Source of the DNA: WRDF01 sp031552235
GTDB taxonomy: Bacteria > Bacteroidota > Bacteroidia > Bacteroidales > Rikenellaceae
Reading direction: 5' to 3'
DNA: 64,000 nucleotides
Assembly: GCA_031552235.1 (NCBI GenBank)
Contig: JAVBMR010000022.1
Location: forward strand, 1 to 64,000
A model generated the notes under the pieces. It worked only from the letters and a program-made list of their open reading frames with translations, was not told the DNA's origin and searched no databases. The stretch's first letter is position 1. The number at the start of each line of letters is the position of its first letter. The position numbers were made by a program, and so were the translations under genes. Shown piece after piece: positions 17,204-24,966 of the stretch.

Positions 17204-19030
17204 ATGGCCGCAGGGAATATAACATATCTCAAGGAGCAGGTGGCGCTTTTGCCGCTCTCGCCCGGAGTTTACCAGTTCGTGAACTCCGAGGGGACTGTGA
17301 TATACGTGGGCAAAGCCAAGAGCCTGCGCAAGCGCGTGTCGTCGTATTTCATCGAGAACCATCCCATTGCCAAGGTGCGCGTGATGGTGCGCAACATCGC
17401 CGAGATACGCCATATCGTGGTCTACAACGAGGGCGATGCCCTGCTGTTGGAGAACAACCTGATAAAAACGCTCCAGCCGCGATATAACTCAATGCTCAAG
17501 GACGACAAGACCTATCCTTGGATAGCCATCCTGAACGAGCCTTTCCCGCGCGTGGTTTCGACCCGGCGGCTGGTACGCGACGGATCGCGCTATTTCGGGC
17601 CTTACGCTTCGGTAACGGTGCAGAAAAACATGCTTGAGTTGATACGGGGACTGTTTCCGGTCAGGACGTGTTCGCTGAACCTTGCGCCAGCGGCCATAGC
17701 CCGGGGGAAGTACTCCGTATGCCTCGAATACCATATCGGCAACTGCAAGGGGCCTTGCGTCGGGCTTCAGCCGCAGGAGGACTACGACGCTATGATAGAC
17801 CGCATTGCCGCTATCCTTCGGGGCGATCTGCGCTCGACCCGGCAATGGCTCGAAAAGGCCATGCGCGAGGCCGCGGCGGGTATGCGCTTCGAGCAGGCCG
17901 AGCGCTATAAGCAGCGCCTGCACCTGCTCGAAAATTACGCCAGCAAATCGGTCATCGTGAGCAATACGGTAAAGGACGTCGACGTGTTCTCGATCATGAA
18001 GGATATAGACGCGGTGTACTGCAATTTTGTTAGGGTGGTAAACGGACATATCGTCAATTCTTTCACGGCGCAGTTCTCGCTGGGGGTGGACGAGGATGAC
18101 AAAACCGTTCTTACGCGGGTTATACAGCAGATGGCGGAGCTTGTGCAGGGGCCGCTCGCACGCGAGATACTCGTGCCGTTCCTGCCGGAGGAGGCGCTGT
18201 TCCCCGATACGCGTTTCCTCGTGCCGGTCCGGGGCGACAAGGCCAAGTTGTTAGAATTTTCTGAGCGGAGCGCCAAAATGTACCGCCTCGAACGGATGAA
18301 GAACCTCGAAATAAAAGATCCCTCGCGCCACACCGACCGCATCATGGAGGCTATGCGGCGCGAACTTCATATGTCGGTCGAACCGCGCCATATCGAGTGT
18401 TTCGACAACTCCAACTTGCAGGGGACGAACCCTGTGGCTTCGTGCGTGGTGTTCCGCGACGGGAAACCCTCGCGCAAGGAGTACCGCCACTTCAATATAA
18501 AGACCGTGGTGGGCGCGGACGACTTCGCCTCGATGCGCGAGATCATAGGCCGCCGCTATCGCCGCGTGCTGGACGAGGGCGGCGCGCTGCCCGACCTTAT
18601 AGTCGTTGACGGCGGCAAGGGGCAGCTGAGTTCGGCATACGGCGTCCTGCGCGAATTGGGGATAGCCGATAAGGTGGCCATCGTGGGGCTTGCCAAGCGC
18701 ATCGAGGAGGTGTTCTTCCCCGGCGATCCCGAGCCTTATTATCTCGACCGCACGGGCGAACCGCTGAAGGTCATCACACATCTGCGCGACGAAGCCCACC
18801 GGTTCGGGATCACGTTCCACCGCCAGAAACGCTCCAAGGCGTTCATCAAGAGCGAGCTGGAGTCTATCCCGGGGCTGGGCGACGTTTCGGTCGCCAAACT
18901 GCTGAAACAGTTCAAAACAGTGGCCGCCATAAAAAAGGCGACCCGAGAACAGCTCGCCGAAGTGGTCGGCGACTCACGCGCCAGGGCTGTCCTCGATTTC
19001 TATGCCGGTGGCGAGGCTGTTGAGGCATAG
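17204..19030 (+). CDS. uvrC: excinuclease ABC subunit C
   Basis: A 608-aa UvrC, the nuclease that makes both incisions in nucleotide excision repair. The GIY-YIG domain is at residues 16-95 (GVYQF...TVIYVGKAKSLRKRV). A Cys-rich stretch follows (CSLNLAPAAIARGKYSVCLEYHIGNCKGPC). Next come a UVR motif near 200-235, the RNase H-like endonuclease half (about 370-540, IECFDNSNLQGTNPVAS and LIVVDGGKGQLSSA), and a C-terminal helix-hairpin-helix (ESIPGLGDVSVAKLLKQF). Length is standard. It is preceded by repeat B and divergent from lpxK. Confidence 0.95.
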   Translation: MAAGNITYLKEQVALLPLSPGVYQFVNSEGTVIYVGKAKSLRKRVSSYFIENHPIAKVRVMVRNIAEIRHIVVYNEGDALLLENNLIKTLQPRYNSMLKDDKTYPWIAILNEPFPRVVSTRRLVRDGSRYFGPYASVTVQKNMLELIRGLFPVRTCSLNLAPAAIARGKYSVCLEYHIGNCKGPCVGLQPQEDYDAMIDRIAAILRGDLRSTRQWLEKAMREAAAGMRFEQAERYKQRLHLLENYASKSVIVSNTVKDVDVFSIMKDIDAVYCNFVRVVNGHIVNSFTAQFSLGVDEDDKTVLTRVIQQMAELVQGPLAREILVPFLPEEALFPDTRFLVPVRGDKAKLLEFSERSAKMYRLERMKNLEIKDPSRHTDRIMEAMRRELHMSVEPRHIECFDNSNLQGTNPVASCVVFRDGKPSRKEYRHFNIKTVVGADDFASMREIIGRRYRRVLDEGGALPDLIVVDGGKGQLSSAYGVLRELGIADKVAIVGLAKRIEEVFFPGDPEPYYLDRTGEPLKVITHLRDEAHRFGITFHRQKRSKAFIKSELESIPGLGDVSVAKLLKQFKTVAAIKKATREQLAEVVGDSRARAVLDFYAGGEAVEA

Positions 19031-19394
19031 GGGGAGCACGATCGCGATGCGCACATAGCGTCTGAATGGCCCCATGCCGTGACGTTTCGGCGCGAATCTA
19101 TATTTCTTTTTCTCCAAATGCCGACGAAGGCGAGCGATAGATCGTTCGAAGACCGGGCATATGATTTCGATTCCGCAAGCGGAATCGGCAGCCCGCAGCC
19201 GCGCCATGCGGAGGGCCGCTTCACTCGACCGAGGCTCGTTCGCGCCCACCGCCGGCTGCGGGTCGACAGTCCGACACTCGCCCAAATCACACTATGGAGT
19301 GTGAATTGTTGATAAATTAGGCATAAGTTGTTCGTCAGGCCTGGCCGAGAACCTGTTTTTATGCCTACTTTTGGAGGCAAATAACGGCAGGGCA
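19031..19394. other. non-coding gap with a degenerate repeat A
   Basis: About 19165-19275 resembles repeat A's interior (CAGCCGCGCCATGCGGAGGGC, ACTCGACCGAGGCTCGTTCG, CACCGCCGGCTGCGGGTCGAC), without the terminal inverted repeats. The rest carries the promoter region of the DUF3467 gene. No gene is seen. Confidence 0.55.
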
Positions 19395-19709
19395 ATGGAA
19401 AAAAGACAGGAGATAGATATCGAGCTCGATGAAACGGTTGCGCATGGCAATTATGCCAACCTCGCTATAATTTCACATTCCACTTCAGAATTCGTCATAG
19501 ACTTCGCGGCCTTGATGCCCGGCCTCCCGAAGGCCAAGGTGCGCAACAGGATTATCCTCGCGCCGGAGCATGCAAAACGCCTGTTGATGTCGTTGCAGGA
19601 CAACATCACACGTTATGAGAGCAACGTGGGGCGCATAGACATCCCCATGCAGGCGTTGCCGGACGACTCGCTGACTCCCACTCCCGGGTTCAACATGGGC
19701 GAGGCGTAG
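19395..19709 (+). CDS. DUF3467 family protein
   Basis: A 104-aa protein. The core FVIDFAALMPGLPKAKVRNRIILAPEHAKRLLMSLQDNITRYESNVGRI matches DUF3467, a small family common next to ribosomal and RNA-polymerase genes in Bacteroidetes. The function is unknown. The start is set at the ATG before EKRQEIDIELDE, since upstream codons in the longer frame are not family-like. No signal peptide or membrane helix. A terminator lies about 110 bp downstream, in the gap to the convergent pth gene. Confidence 0.75.
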   Translation: MEKRQEIDIELDETVAHGNYANLAIISHSTSEFVIDFAALMPGLPKAKVRNRIILAPEHAKRLLMSLQDNITRYESNVGRIDIPMQALPDDSLTPTPGFNMGEA

Positions 19710-19819
19710 CGACCCCAAAACAATCGGAATCATACCTTTGGGGCTTGTCGCGTCTTTTTTCGGCACGCACCCAGAGATGATTTTGAAAACGATTAGCCTC
19801 ACGACTTGGCAATGAACGA

Positions 19820-19857
19820 AAAACGAGACGACCGGGTGAAGGTCATCTCGTTTTTTA
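19820..19857. terminator. bidirectional terminator between DUF3467 and pth
   Basis: AAACGAGACGACC pairs with GGTCATCTCGTTT (one mismatch) with a T-run on the plus strand and an A-rich left flank. It can serve the convergent genes on both sides. Confidence 0.8.
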
Positions 19858-19927
19858 TGTTGCCTGTTTCATTCTCCGTTAGCCGCGTGCCCAAAAAACT
19901 ATGACCGGCCTGATGGGATTTCCCGGA

Positions 19928-20557
19928 CTATTTCGACTTCTTGCTGTTGTGGAGGTTCATGGTGCGCTCCAGCCCGATGGCGGCGAACGACTTGATCGCC
20001 TCGCCTGCCGCGGCCAGCGTCGCCGGCATTGCGGTTTTTTCCGCATCCGACCATTCGCTCAGGACGTAATCCACCTGCGCTCCTTTCGCAAAATCGTTGC
20101 TTATGCCCATCCTCATGCGGGCGTATTCAGTCGTGCCTAAACAGGCGTTTATGCTTTTCAGCCCGTTGTGGCCGCCGTCGCTGCCTTTCGCCCTGATGCG
20201 GATGGTTCCGAACGGAAGCGCGAGGTCGTCGGTCACGACCATCACGTTCTCAATCGGTATTTTTTCCTGGTTGATCCAGTAGGCCGCGGCCTTGCCGCTC
20301 AGGTTCATGTATGTCGAGGGCTTCAGCAGTATGAGCGTGCGCCCCTTGTATTTCATCCTGGCCACGTCGCCGTAACGCGATGCCATAAAAACAGCATCGG
20401 ACGCCGCGAGGGCGTCCAATACTTTGAATCCTATGTTGTGGCGGGTTTCGGCATATTCAGCGCCTATGTTGCCCAGCCCCACGATCAGGTATTTCACTTC
20501 GTCGTCATGTTTTACAGGTTCCGGACGGCTAAAAAACCGTTTGAAAAAGCTTTTCAT
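19928..20557 (-). CDS. pth: peptidyl-tRNA hydrolase
   Basis: A 209-aa Pth, which recycles tRNAs by cutting the ester bond of peptidyl-tRNA that drops off ribosomes. Seen are YLIVGLGNIGAEYAETRHNIGF with catalytic His40, then LLKPSTYMNLSGKAA, MVVTDDLALPFG (catalytic Asp region) and KGSDGGHNGLKSI. About 20 extra N-terminal residues precede the family core, which is usual in Bacteroidales. It lies 78 nt downstream of rplY on the same strand, a conserved pair (rplY-pth) in many bacteria. Confidence 0.93.
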   Translation of the reverse strand: MKSFFKRFFSRPEPVKHDDEVKYLIVGLGNIGAEYAETRHNIGFKVLDALAASDAVFMASRYGDVARMKYKGRTLILLKPSTYMNLSGKAAAYWINQEKIPIENVMVVTDDLALPFGTIRIRAKGSDGGHNGLKSINACLGTTEYARMRMGISNDFAKGAQVDYVLSEWSDAEKTAMPATLAAAGEAIKSFAAIGLERTMNLHNSKKSK

Positions 20558-20635
20558 GGTGTGTTGGCTTTGTTGTCCCCGTTACGCGTTGTCCCGCTTC
20601 ACGTCGTGCCGCCCCGTTCCCCCTGCGTGCGACTG

Positions 20636-21211
20636 CTATTTTCCGGCTGTGGCCGCCGCACCGCGTGCCGCACGGGTCATCTTCACAGCCGCGATAGCCG
20701 TAGTGGCCGGCGTGAGCAGGGCAAGGCCTTTGAAATCGAGGTCGCCCACGAAGATCGACTTGCCGAGTTCGAGGTTTGTGATGTCGATAGTCAGTTCGTC
20801 AGGCAGGTTTTCGAGAACGCCTTTCACATGAACTTTGCGTTTCATCAGGGAGAGCTTACCACCTTGCTTAACGCCGACCGAGCTGCCTGTGAGGCGCACG
20901 GGTATGTCGATAGCTACTTCCTGTCCCTTGACCGCGCGGTAGAAATCTATGTGCAGGATCTGCTCCTTTACCGGGTGGAACTGCACTTCGCGCATAACGC
21001 ACATCTCTTTTTTGCCTTCGATGTCGAGGTTTACGATGTAAGAGTTGGGCGAGTAGATGAGCGGTTTCACGTCTTTCACGTCGATAGAGCAGTGGATCGT
21101 GTCGCCGTTGCCGTAGATAGCGGCGGGGATCATGTCTTCGCGCTGGATCTTTTTAGACTCTTTTTTGCCGAAAACTTCACGTTTTTTGGCTTTGATTTCG
21201 ATGCTTTTCAT
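20636..21211 (-). CDS. rplY: 50S ribosomal protein L25 / general stress protein Ctc
   Basis: A 191-aa two-domain L25 (TL5/Ctc type). The N-terminal domain binds 5S rRNA (KREVFGKKESKKIQREDMIPAAIYGNG...HIDFYRAV), and a C-terminal beta domain follows (IPVRLTGSSVGVKQGGKLSLMKRKVHVKGVLENLPDELTIDITNLELGKSIFVGDL). The tail is Ala-rich (TRAARGAAATAGK). It leads an operon with pth. A minus-strand -7 box TATTTTTG at 21297-21290 lies about 80 bp upstream of the ATG. Confidence 0.93.
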   Translation of the reverse strand: MKSIEIKAKKREVFGKKESKKIQREDMIPAAIYGNGDTIHCSIDVKDVKPLIYSPNSYIVNLDIEGKKEMCVMREVQFHPVKEQILHIDFYRAVKGQEVAIDIPVRLTGSSVGVKQGGKLSLMKRKVHVKGVLENLPDELTIDITNLELGKSIFVGDLDFKGLALLTPATTAIAAVKMTRAARGAAATAGK

Positions 21212-21460
21212 TGTTTTGATTTTTTTAATATTTCACTCGGGCGCCTCTCAGCCTTGCACAACAGCATGGCCCCACAGCACTTGCGGGTGCAAAAATAATA
21301 ATAAAACATTAAAAACCAAACATGTCGGGGATATGTTTTGTGCCTGGCGGGGGAGATATGGTTTTTCGGACGGGACTTGTAGCTGCCGCGGAAGCTATGG
21401 GTGCTGTCATATATTTTTCACAAAAAAACGTGAAAATTTATTGTTTTCTGAAAATTTATT

Positions 21461-21468
21461 TATCTTTG
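21461..21468 (+). promoter_or_regulatory. -7 box of tRNA-Leu(GAG)
   Basis: TATCTTTG matches TAnnTTTG exactly and ends 10 bp before the first base of the tRNA. Confidence 0.6.
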
Positions 21469-21478
21469 CAACCTCAAA

Positions 21479-21565
21479 GCCCAGATGGTGGAATTGGTAG
21501 ACACGCTACTTTGAGGGGGTAGTGCCGGTTACGGCGTGTGAGTTCGAGTCTCGTTCTGGGCACCA
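21479..21565 (+). tRNA. tRNA-Leu (anticodon GAG)
   Basis: An 87-nt class II tRNA. The acceptor stem is GCCCAGA/TCTGGGC, the D-arm TGGTGGAATTGGTAGACACG is typical of tRNA-Leu, and the anticodon stem CTACT/GGTAG encloses the loop TTGAGGG (anticodon GAG). A variable arm and the TTCGAGTC T-loop follow. CCA is encoded. Its 3' end from base 21551 is part of the 58-bp direct repeat that bounds the island, so the gene stays intact after integration. Confidence 0.95.
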
Positions 21566-21608
21566 TGAAGATCCGCAATCAGTTGTTAATCAACGGTTGC
21601 GGATTTTT
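21551..21608 (+). repeat. attL (58-bp direct repeat, left copy)
   Basis: It begins TCGTTCTGGGCACCATGAAG and ends CGGATTTTT. It is identical to 41257-41314 and covers the tRNA 3' end plus terminator. Bases just outside differ on both sides (GTC/ATA before, C/T after), which fixes its limits. Confidence 0.95.
21571..21608 (+). terminator. terminator of tRNA-Leu(GAG)
   Basis: ATCCGCAA pairs with TTGCGGAT around an inner GTTG/CAAC stem, followed by five T. The hairpin is contained in the att repeat and is duplicated at the far end of the island. Confidence 0.85.
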
Positions 21609-21619
21609 CTTTTACGGTT

Positions 21620-21639
21620 TTGCACCACACTTGCACCAC
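21620..21639 (+). promoter_or_regulatory. left arm-type integrase sites
   Basis: TTGCACCAC occurs twice, at 21620-21628 and 21631-21639, 11 bp apart and so on the same DNA face, 12 bp inside attL. The same word pair with the same spacing lies at the right end of the island, so these are likely integrase or excisionase arm sites. Confidence 0.65.
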
Positions 21640-21665
21640 TCGTTAGCTATTTATTATTTTTCTGA

Positions 21666-22349
21666 TCAATTTAACTTCACGAGGGGATTACGCCTTGTGT
21701 CATTCAATATATTATGATATGTCCAGCCGTCAATTGAACCGTAATGCTTATCTCCCGAATATTCGTTCACACCATGCCCCGTATATTCATGTACGCCTAA
21801 ATAATTCTGAATCGTTTCTACATTATAAAGTTCAAGATGATAAGATCCCTCAAAGGCAGTTATTTTATATTTGTCTTCGTCCGTTGTGACTTCTTCATAT
21901 CTAATATAAGGACTTGGATCATTATATCCGAAAGGCTTGCCATTTTGTCTGTAATTTGTATTAATCGAAATCTTTCCATTATGAAGTTTTTCCACATCGA
22001 CCTCTTTCATCTGAGAAAGAACATGGGTATATATCCTTGATTCGGCTTCATGAGAAAGAGGGACATTTTTTATAAACTCAGCACCCGCTTTAATAATATC
22101 ATCGTGCTTATAAATGTTTTTCTTAACAATTTTGTCATATACATCTAATGTCGCTATATAAATATTGCCAGTAAATCCAAGCGCATCGTCACCGAGATAG
22201 CTTCCTCCTTTAGTATAATACGGACTTCTTCCGTCCGGATCTACATATGACAAAGGATTATTCACAGCAAAGTTATACGGAGAAAATCCATAGAATGAAT
22301 TAGCCTTTGGATCGAGACTATGCCACCTTCCCAGCTTAGGGTCATACAT
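21666..22349 (-). CDS. orphan RHS tip with putative metallopeptidase-like toxin domain
   Basis: 227 residues from the first ATG, but the RHS-core frame is open from 22412, right after the TAA of the preceding gene (KYNGKEDQSLFGIDYLDYGAR...). The core ends with NNPLSYVDPDG, the RHS self-cleavage boundary. The remaining ~185 residues differ from the other tips and contain VHEYTGHG (His187, Glu188, His192) and a later His202, a zinc-ligand-like pattern. There is no signal peptide and no proper N-terminus, so it is a displaced C-terminal cassette that could replace the main tip by recombination in the core. No immunity gene follows before attL. Toxin activity is inferred. Confidence 0.65.
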   Translation of the reverse strand: MYDPKLGRWHSLDPKANSFYGFSPYNFAVNNPLSYVDPDGRSPYYTKGGSYLGDDALGFTGNIYIATLDVYDKIVKKNIYKHDDIIKAGAEFIKNVPLSHEAESRIYTHVLSQMKEVDVEKLHNGKISINTNYRQNGKPFGYNDPSPYIRYEEVTTDEDKYKITAFEGSYHLELYNVETIQNYLGVHEYTGHGVNEYSGDKHYGSIDGWTYHNILNDTRRNPLVKLN

Positions 22350-22412
22350 CCGGGCACCGTAATCGAGATAGTCTATCCCGAACAGGCTCTGGTCTTCTTT
22401 GCCGTTGTATTT

Positions 22413-23168
22413 TTACTGGATTTTGTATGTCCAGTTATTACCTATTTTTTCAATCCAAAGCAGAGATTCTCCGCTGCTAGTATATGACACCCTGAGAGTA
22501 TCGATCCTTACCTCCATTATCTCGTTTACAGTATAAGCCCCTTCTTCAGGCTCAAACTCCATGGGAATATACCTCGCCCTGCATTTTTTGAGTTTTTCTA
22601 TGGCTTTCTGCGCACCCAAACTGTCTCTGGTCGTGACAAATTCGTTTTTCGCCAGAATTTTAGAATAAAATGTCTTGAGTGCAACGCTGTCAATCTCATA
22701 GGGGATATCCGCCTCATTGTACTCTTCCTTCTCTTCCAAGCCCTCTAATATATGCTCAATGTCTATGTTCGCATATAATTCTTTGCTCTCCTCTTCAATT
22801 GAAATAAAGCTTAAAATAAACATTCGAAAATCAAAACTTTTGCCGGGCTCTATTTTCCAAAGATCATAACGGGAATACATCCTGATCGTATCCAGATCGG
22901 TTATAAATTCGAAATAACCATATTTTCTATTTTCTTGGTCATATTGATGGTCATACGCTCCGAACATCAAGGGCTTATCCCCATTATTCTTGACCGTAAC
23001 AGTCCAGAATATATCATATGGCACTATTATTTCTTTCTTGTCTCCTTTAAGACCGCAGTCGAAACCGATGTAATTCAAAATCAGTTCGACAGGAACCACC
23101 TTGTCCTGCGTTTTACCGCAAGACAAGGCAATAAATGCTGAAAGTAAGACTATTATGGTTTTTGCCAT
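22413..23168 (-). CDS. hypothetical lipoprotein between orphan RHS tips
   Basis: A 251-aa predicted lipoprotein. The signal peptide ends in the lipobox ALSC (Cys17). The rest is mixed alpha/beta and acidic, with an EEKEEYNEAD stretch. No known domain is recognised. It starts about 30 nt after the stop of the preceding small gene. Its own stop (CAGTAA) joins directly to RHS-core sequence of the next cassette. By position it is an immunity candidate, either a second one for the JAMM-like tip or one retained from a lost tip. A membrane-anchored immunity protein would suit a toxin acting in the periplasm. Confidence 0.55.
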   Translation of the reverse strand: MAKTIIVLLSAFIALSCGKTQDKVVPVELILNYIGFDCGLKGDKKEIIVPYDIFWTVTVKNNGDKPLMFGAYDHQYDQENRKYGYFEFITDLDTIRMYSRYDLWKIEPGKSFDFRMFILSFISIEEESKELYANIDIEHILEGLEEKEEYNEADIPYEIDSVALKTFYSKILAKNEFVTTRDSLGAQKAIEKLKKCRARYIPMEFEPEEGAYTVNEIMEVRIDTLRVSYTSSGESLLWIEKIGNNWTYKIQ

Positions 23169-23198
23169 ATATAATTCCTCAATCTATAAAAATTAAAC

Positions 23199-23711
23199 TC
23201 ATATGCCTCCATCCTTAATATTTGTCAAAACCCATTCACCGGTTTCACATGATAATGTCCATTCGCAGTCAAACCACAATGACCCATACAGGCAGTTCAG
23301 AACCTTTTTTTTATAAGATATTGTCACATGATTCAAACTTAGAGTAAGTTTATTGCCTTCTAACATAGGCCCTCCTAAAACCACAATGGTTCTAGGTTTT
23401 TTCAGAAATTTATTTGCCTTTGGATTCCCGCACGTAGGATAAAAAAATTTAATCCCTGTTTCATGAAGTTCATTGGGAAATTTATAATTATGAGGAAATC
23501 CGTCAAGGGCAATTCCTCTTTCAGATAAACTGAAAGAGGTCTTTTCCTTAGACTTATTCCTTTCATACAATTCATCATGATATTTTTTTTGGGCTTCTAC
23601 ATATCTAATTAGCAATTCATCTAACATCTGATGATACCTTGGCCTTTCCTGTGAAATAACCACAGAAAAAGGCATCAATAATACAAGAATTACAAAAATC
23701 AGTTTTTTCAT
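23199..23711 (-). CDS. exported hypothetical protein, immunity candidate for the JAMM-like tip
   Basis: A 170-aa protein with an N-terminal signal peptide (KKLIFVILVLLMPFSVVISQ, cleaved after SQ). The start is set at the second ATG, which gives a standard signal. A frame-extending ATG four codons earlier abuts the TAA of the upstream toxin-like gene (TAAATG). The mature part is basic in its first half and ends in beta-rich sequence (CEWTLSCETGEWVLTNI). No domain is recognised. Being immediately downstream of the orphan tip is the usual place for an immunity gene, and export would put it in the periplasm. Confidence 0.55.
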   Translation of the reverse strand: MKKLIFVILVLLMPFSVVISQERPRYHQMLDELLIRYVEAQKKYHDELYERNKSKEKTSFSLSERGIALDGFPHNYKFPNELHETGIKFFYPTCGNPKANKFLKKPRTIVVLGGPMLEGNKLTLSLNHVTISYKKKVLNCLYGSLWFDCEWTLSCETGEWVLTNIKDGGI

Positions 23712-23723
23712 ATTCTTATCCAT

Positions 23724-24512
23724 TTATTTCATTTTCGGAGTAACAAAATATAACATTGGAATAATAGCCTGAACACATACCTGATTGTAGATATACACCA
23801 TTCCATTATCCATTCCAAAAACATAGCTTGTGTTTCCCCCAGCGATTTGAAGGTCCTGAGGACTTGGATGCTGAGTCCACCCTCTGTTCATAGAGTCTCC
23901 CATATTATATGAGTTTGGGTTATATTCTTGTTTCTCCGATCCTCCACTGGGATGACTGTGATAAGTTGACTTGTTTGCAGGGAAGTCAATATTGACATAT
24001 TCATTTACTCCAGAAACTCCAACTTTGCCGGGCGCAACATTGATCGCCTTGCCACCTTCGAGATAGCCTCCATATTCACGATTGTTATCCGCTCCCATTC
24101 CTCCTTGACCATTGTCCCTGCTAACTTCATTATACATAGCCTGCCTTGTCTCCTGGCTTCCCACAATTTCCACACTATTATCATAAGCAATGGGATTGGA
24201 GCCAAATACGTCACTATTACCATTGTTTTTCATTATGAAATCTATAATTGCTTTCAAATCTTTCTTCGATAAACCCGCACCTGCAACTCCATTGCCAAAA
24301 TCTTCAATGGTCGTTTTTAGAACACGTATTTGTCCATTTTTAATACCATCAGTTCCAATTACCTTCCCTTGCGAATTCACGAAAACAGCCTTACCATCCG
24401 GATCAATATATTTTATCGGATTATTCGCCGTATAGTTATAAGGGCTGAACGAATAATACTTCTCCGCCAGCGGGTCCACGGAATGCCATCTTCCCAGTTT
24501 CGAATCATACAT
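23724..24512 (-). CDS. orphan RHS tip with JAMM/JAB-like peptidase domain
   Basis: 262 residues from the first ATG. RHS-core homology begins earlier, near 24562 (GQSLFGIDYLDYGAR). After NNPIKYIDPDG at residues 31-40 the sequence diverges. Its C-terminal part carries the JAMM pattern: Glu146 in REYGGYLE, His185 and His187 in YHSHPSG, then Ser217 and Asp220 in SPQD. JAB/JAMM metallopeptidases occur as toxin tips in polymorphic toxin systems. There is no secretion signal of its own. It is a displaced cassette downstream of the main RHS gene and its immunity candidate, and its upstream core fragment has small sequence changes near the junction. Confidence 0.7.
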   Translation of the reverse strand: MYDSKLGRWHSVDPLAEKYYSFSPYNYTANNPIKYIDPDGKAVFVNSQGKVIGTDGIKNGQIRVLKTTIEDFGNGVAGAGLSKKDLKAIIDFIMKNNGNSDVFGSNPIAYDNSVEIVGSQETRQAMYNEVSRDNGQGGMGADNNREYGGYLEGGKAINVAPGKVGVSGVNEYVNIDFPANKSTYHSHPSGGSEKQEYNPNSYNMGDSMNRGWTQHPSPQDLQIAGGNTSYVFGMDNGMVYIYNQVCVQAIIPMLYFVTPKMK

Positions 24513-24577
24513 CCGGGCGCCGTAATCAAGATAATCTATCCCGAACAGGCTCTGGCCTTCCTTGTCATCAAGTATTT

Positions 24578-24949
24578 TTACTGAGATTCATATTTTCTAA
24601 TAACTTCTATCTGGTTCTTTATAAAATAAGCCAACGCTTGAATAGAATCATTAAATTGCTTAGGGATAATCTGTCTTTGCGGAGGGAAATATCCTACGAT
24701 ATAGGTATTCTTATCCTTTTGTTGTATATACCATCCAGCATCACTTCTTTGATTTTCAGACCACTCAATCCATTGATTGCAATATTCAGGATGTTTCTTC
24801 AATTGTTCATAAATATTTACTTCAGTAACATCATTATAATACTTAAAATATCCTGATGCCTTCAATAATCCATAAAAAGACTCGCTCTTTCCTGCATAAA
24901 ACTTTTGTGGGAGCGCAAGAATTTCATCAATTAAAGTTATATCATTCAT
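24578..24949 (-). CDS. small cytoplasmic protein, immunity candidate for the main RHS tip
   Basis: A 123-aa acidic protein starting at ATG (NDITLIDEILALPQ), 17 nt after the stop of the main RHS gene. A TTG three codons upstream would lengthen it slightly. It is predicted to be soluble and mixed alpha/beta, with WYIQQKDKNTYIVGYFPP in the middle. No signal peptide, so it would act in the cytoplasm. No known immunity family is recognised. The position directly after the toxin tip is the main evidence. Its TAA is followed at once by RHS-core-derived sequence of the first orphan cassette. Confidence 0.6.
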   Translation of the reverse strand: MNDITLIDEILALPQKFYAGKSESFYGLLKASGYFKYYNDVTEVNIYEQLKKHPEYCNQWIEWSENQRSDAGWYIQQKDKNTYIVGYFPPQRQIIPKQFNDSIQALAYFIKNQIEVIRKYESQ

Positions 24950-24966
24950 AACATACAAAATAAAAA

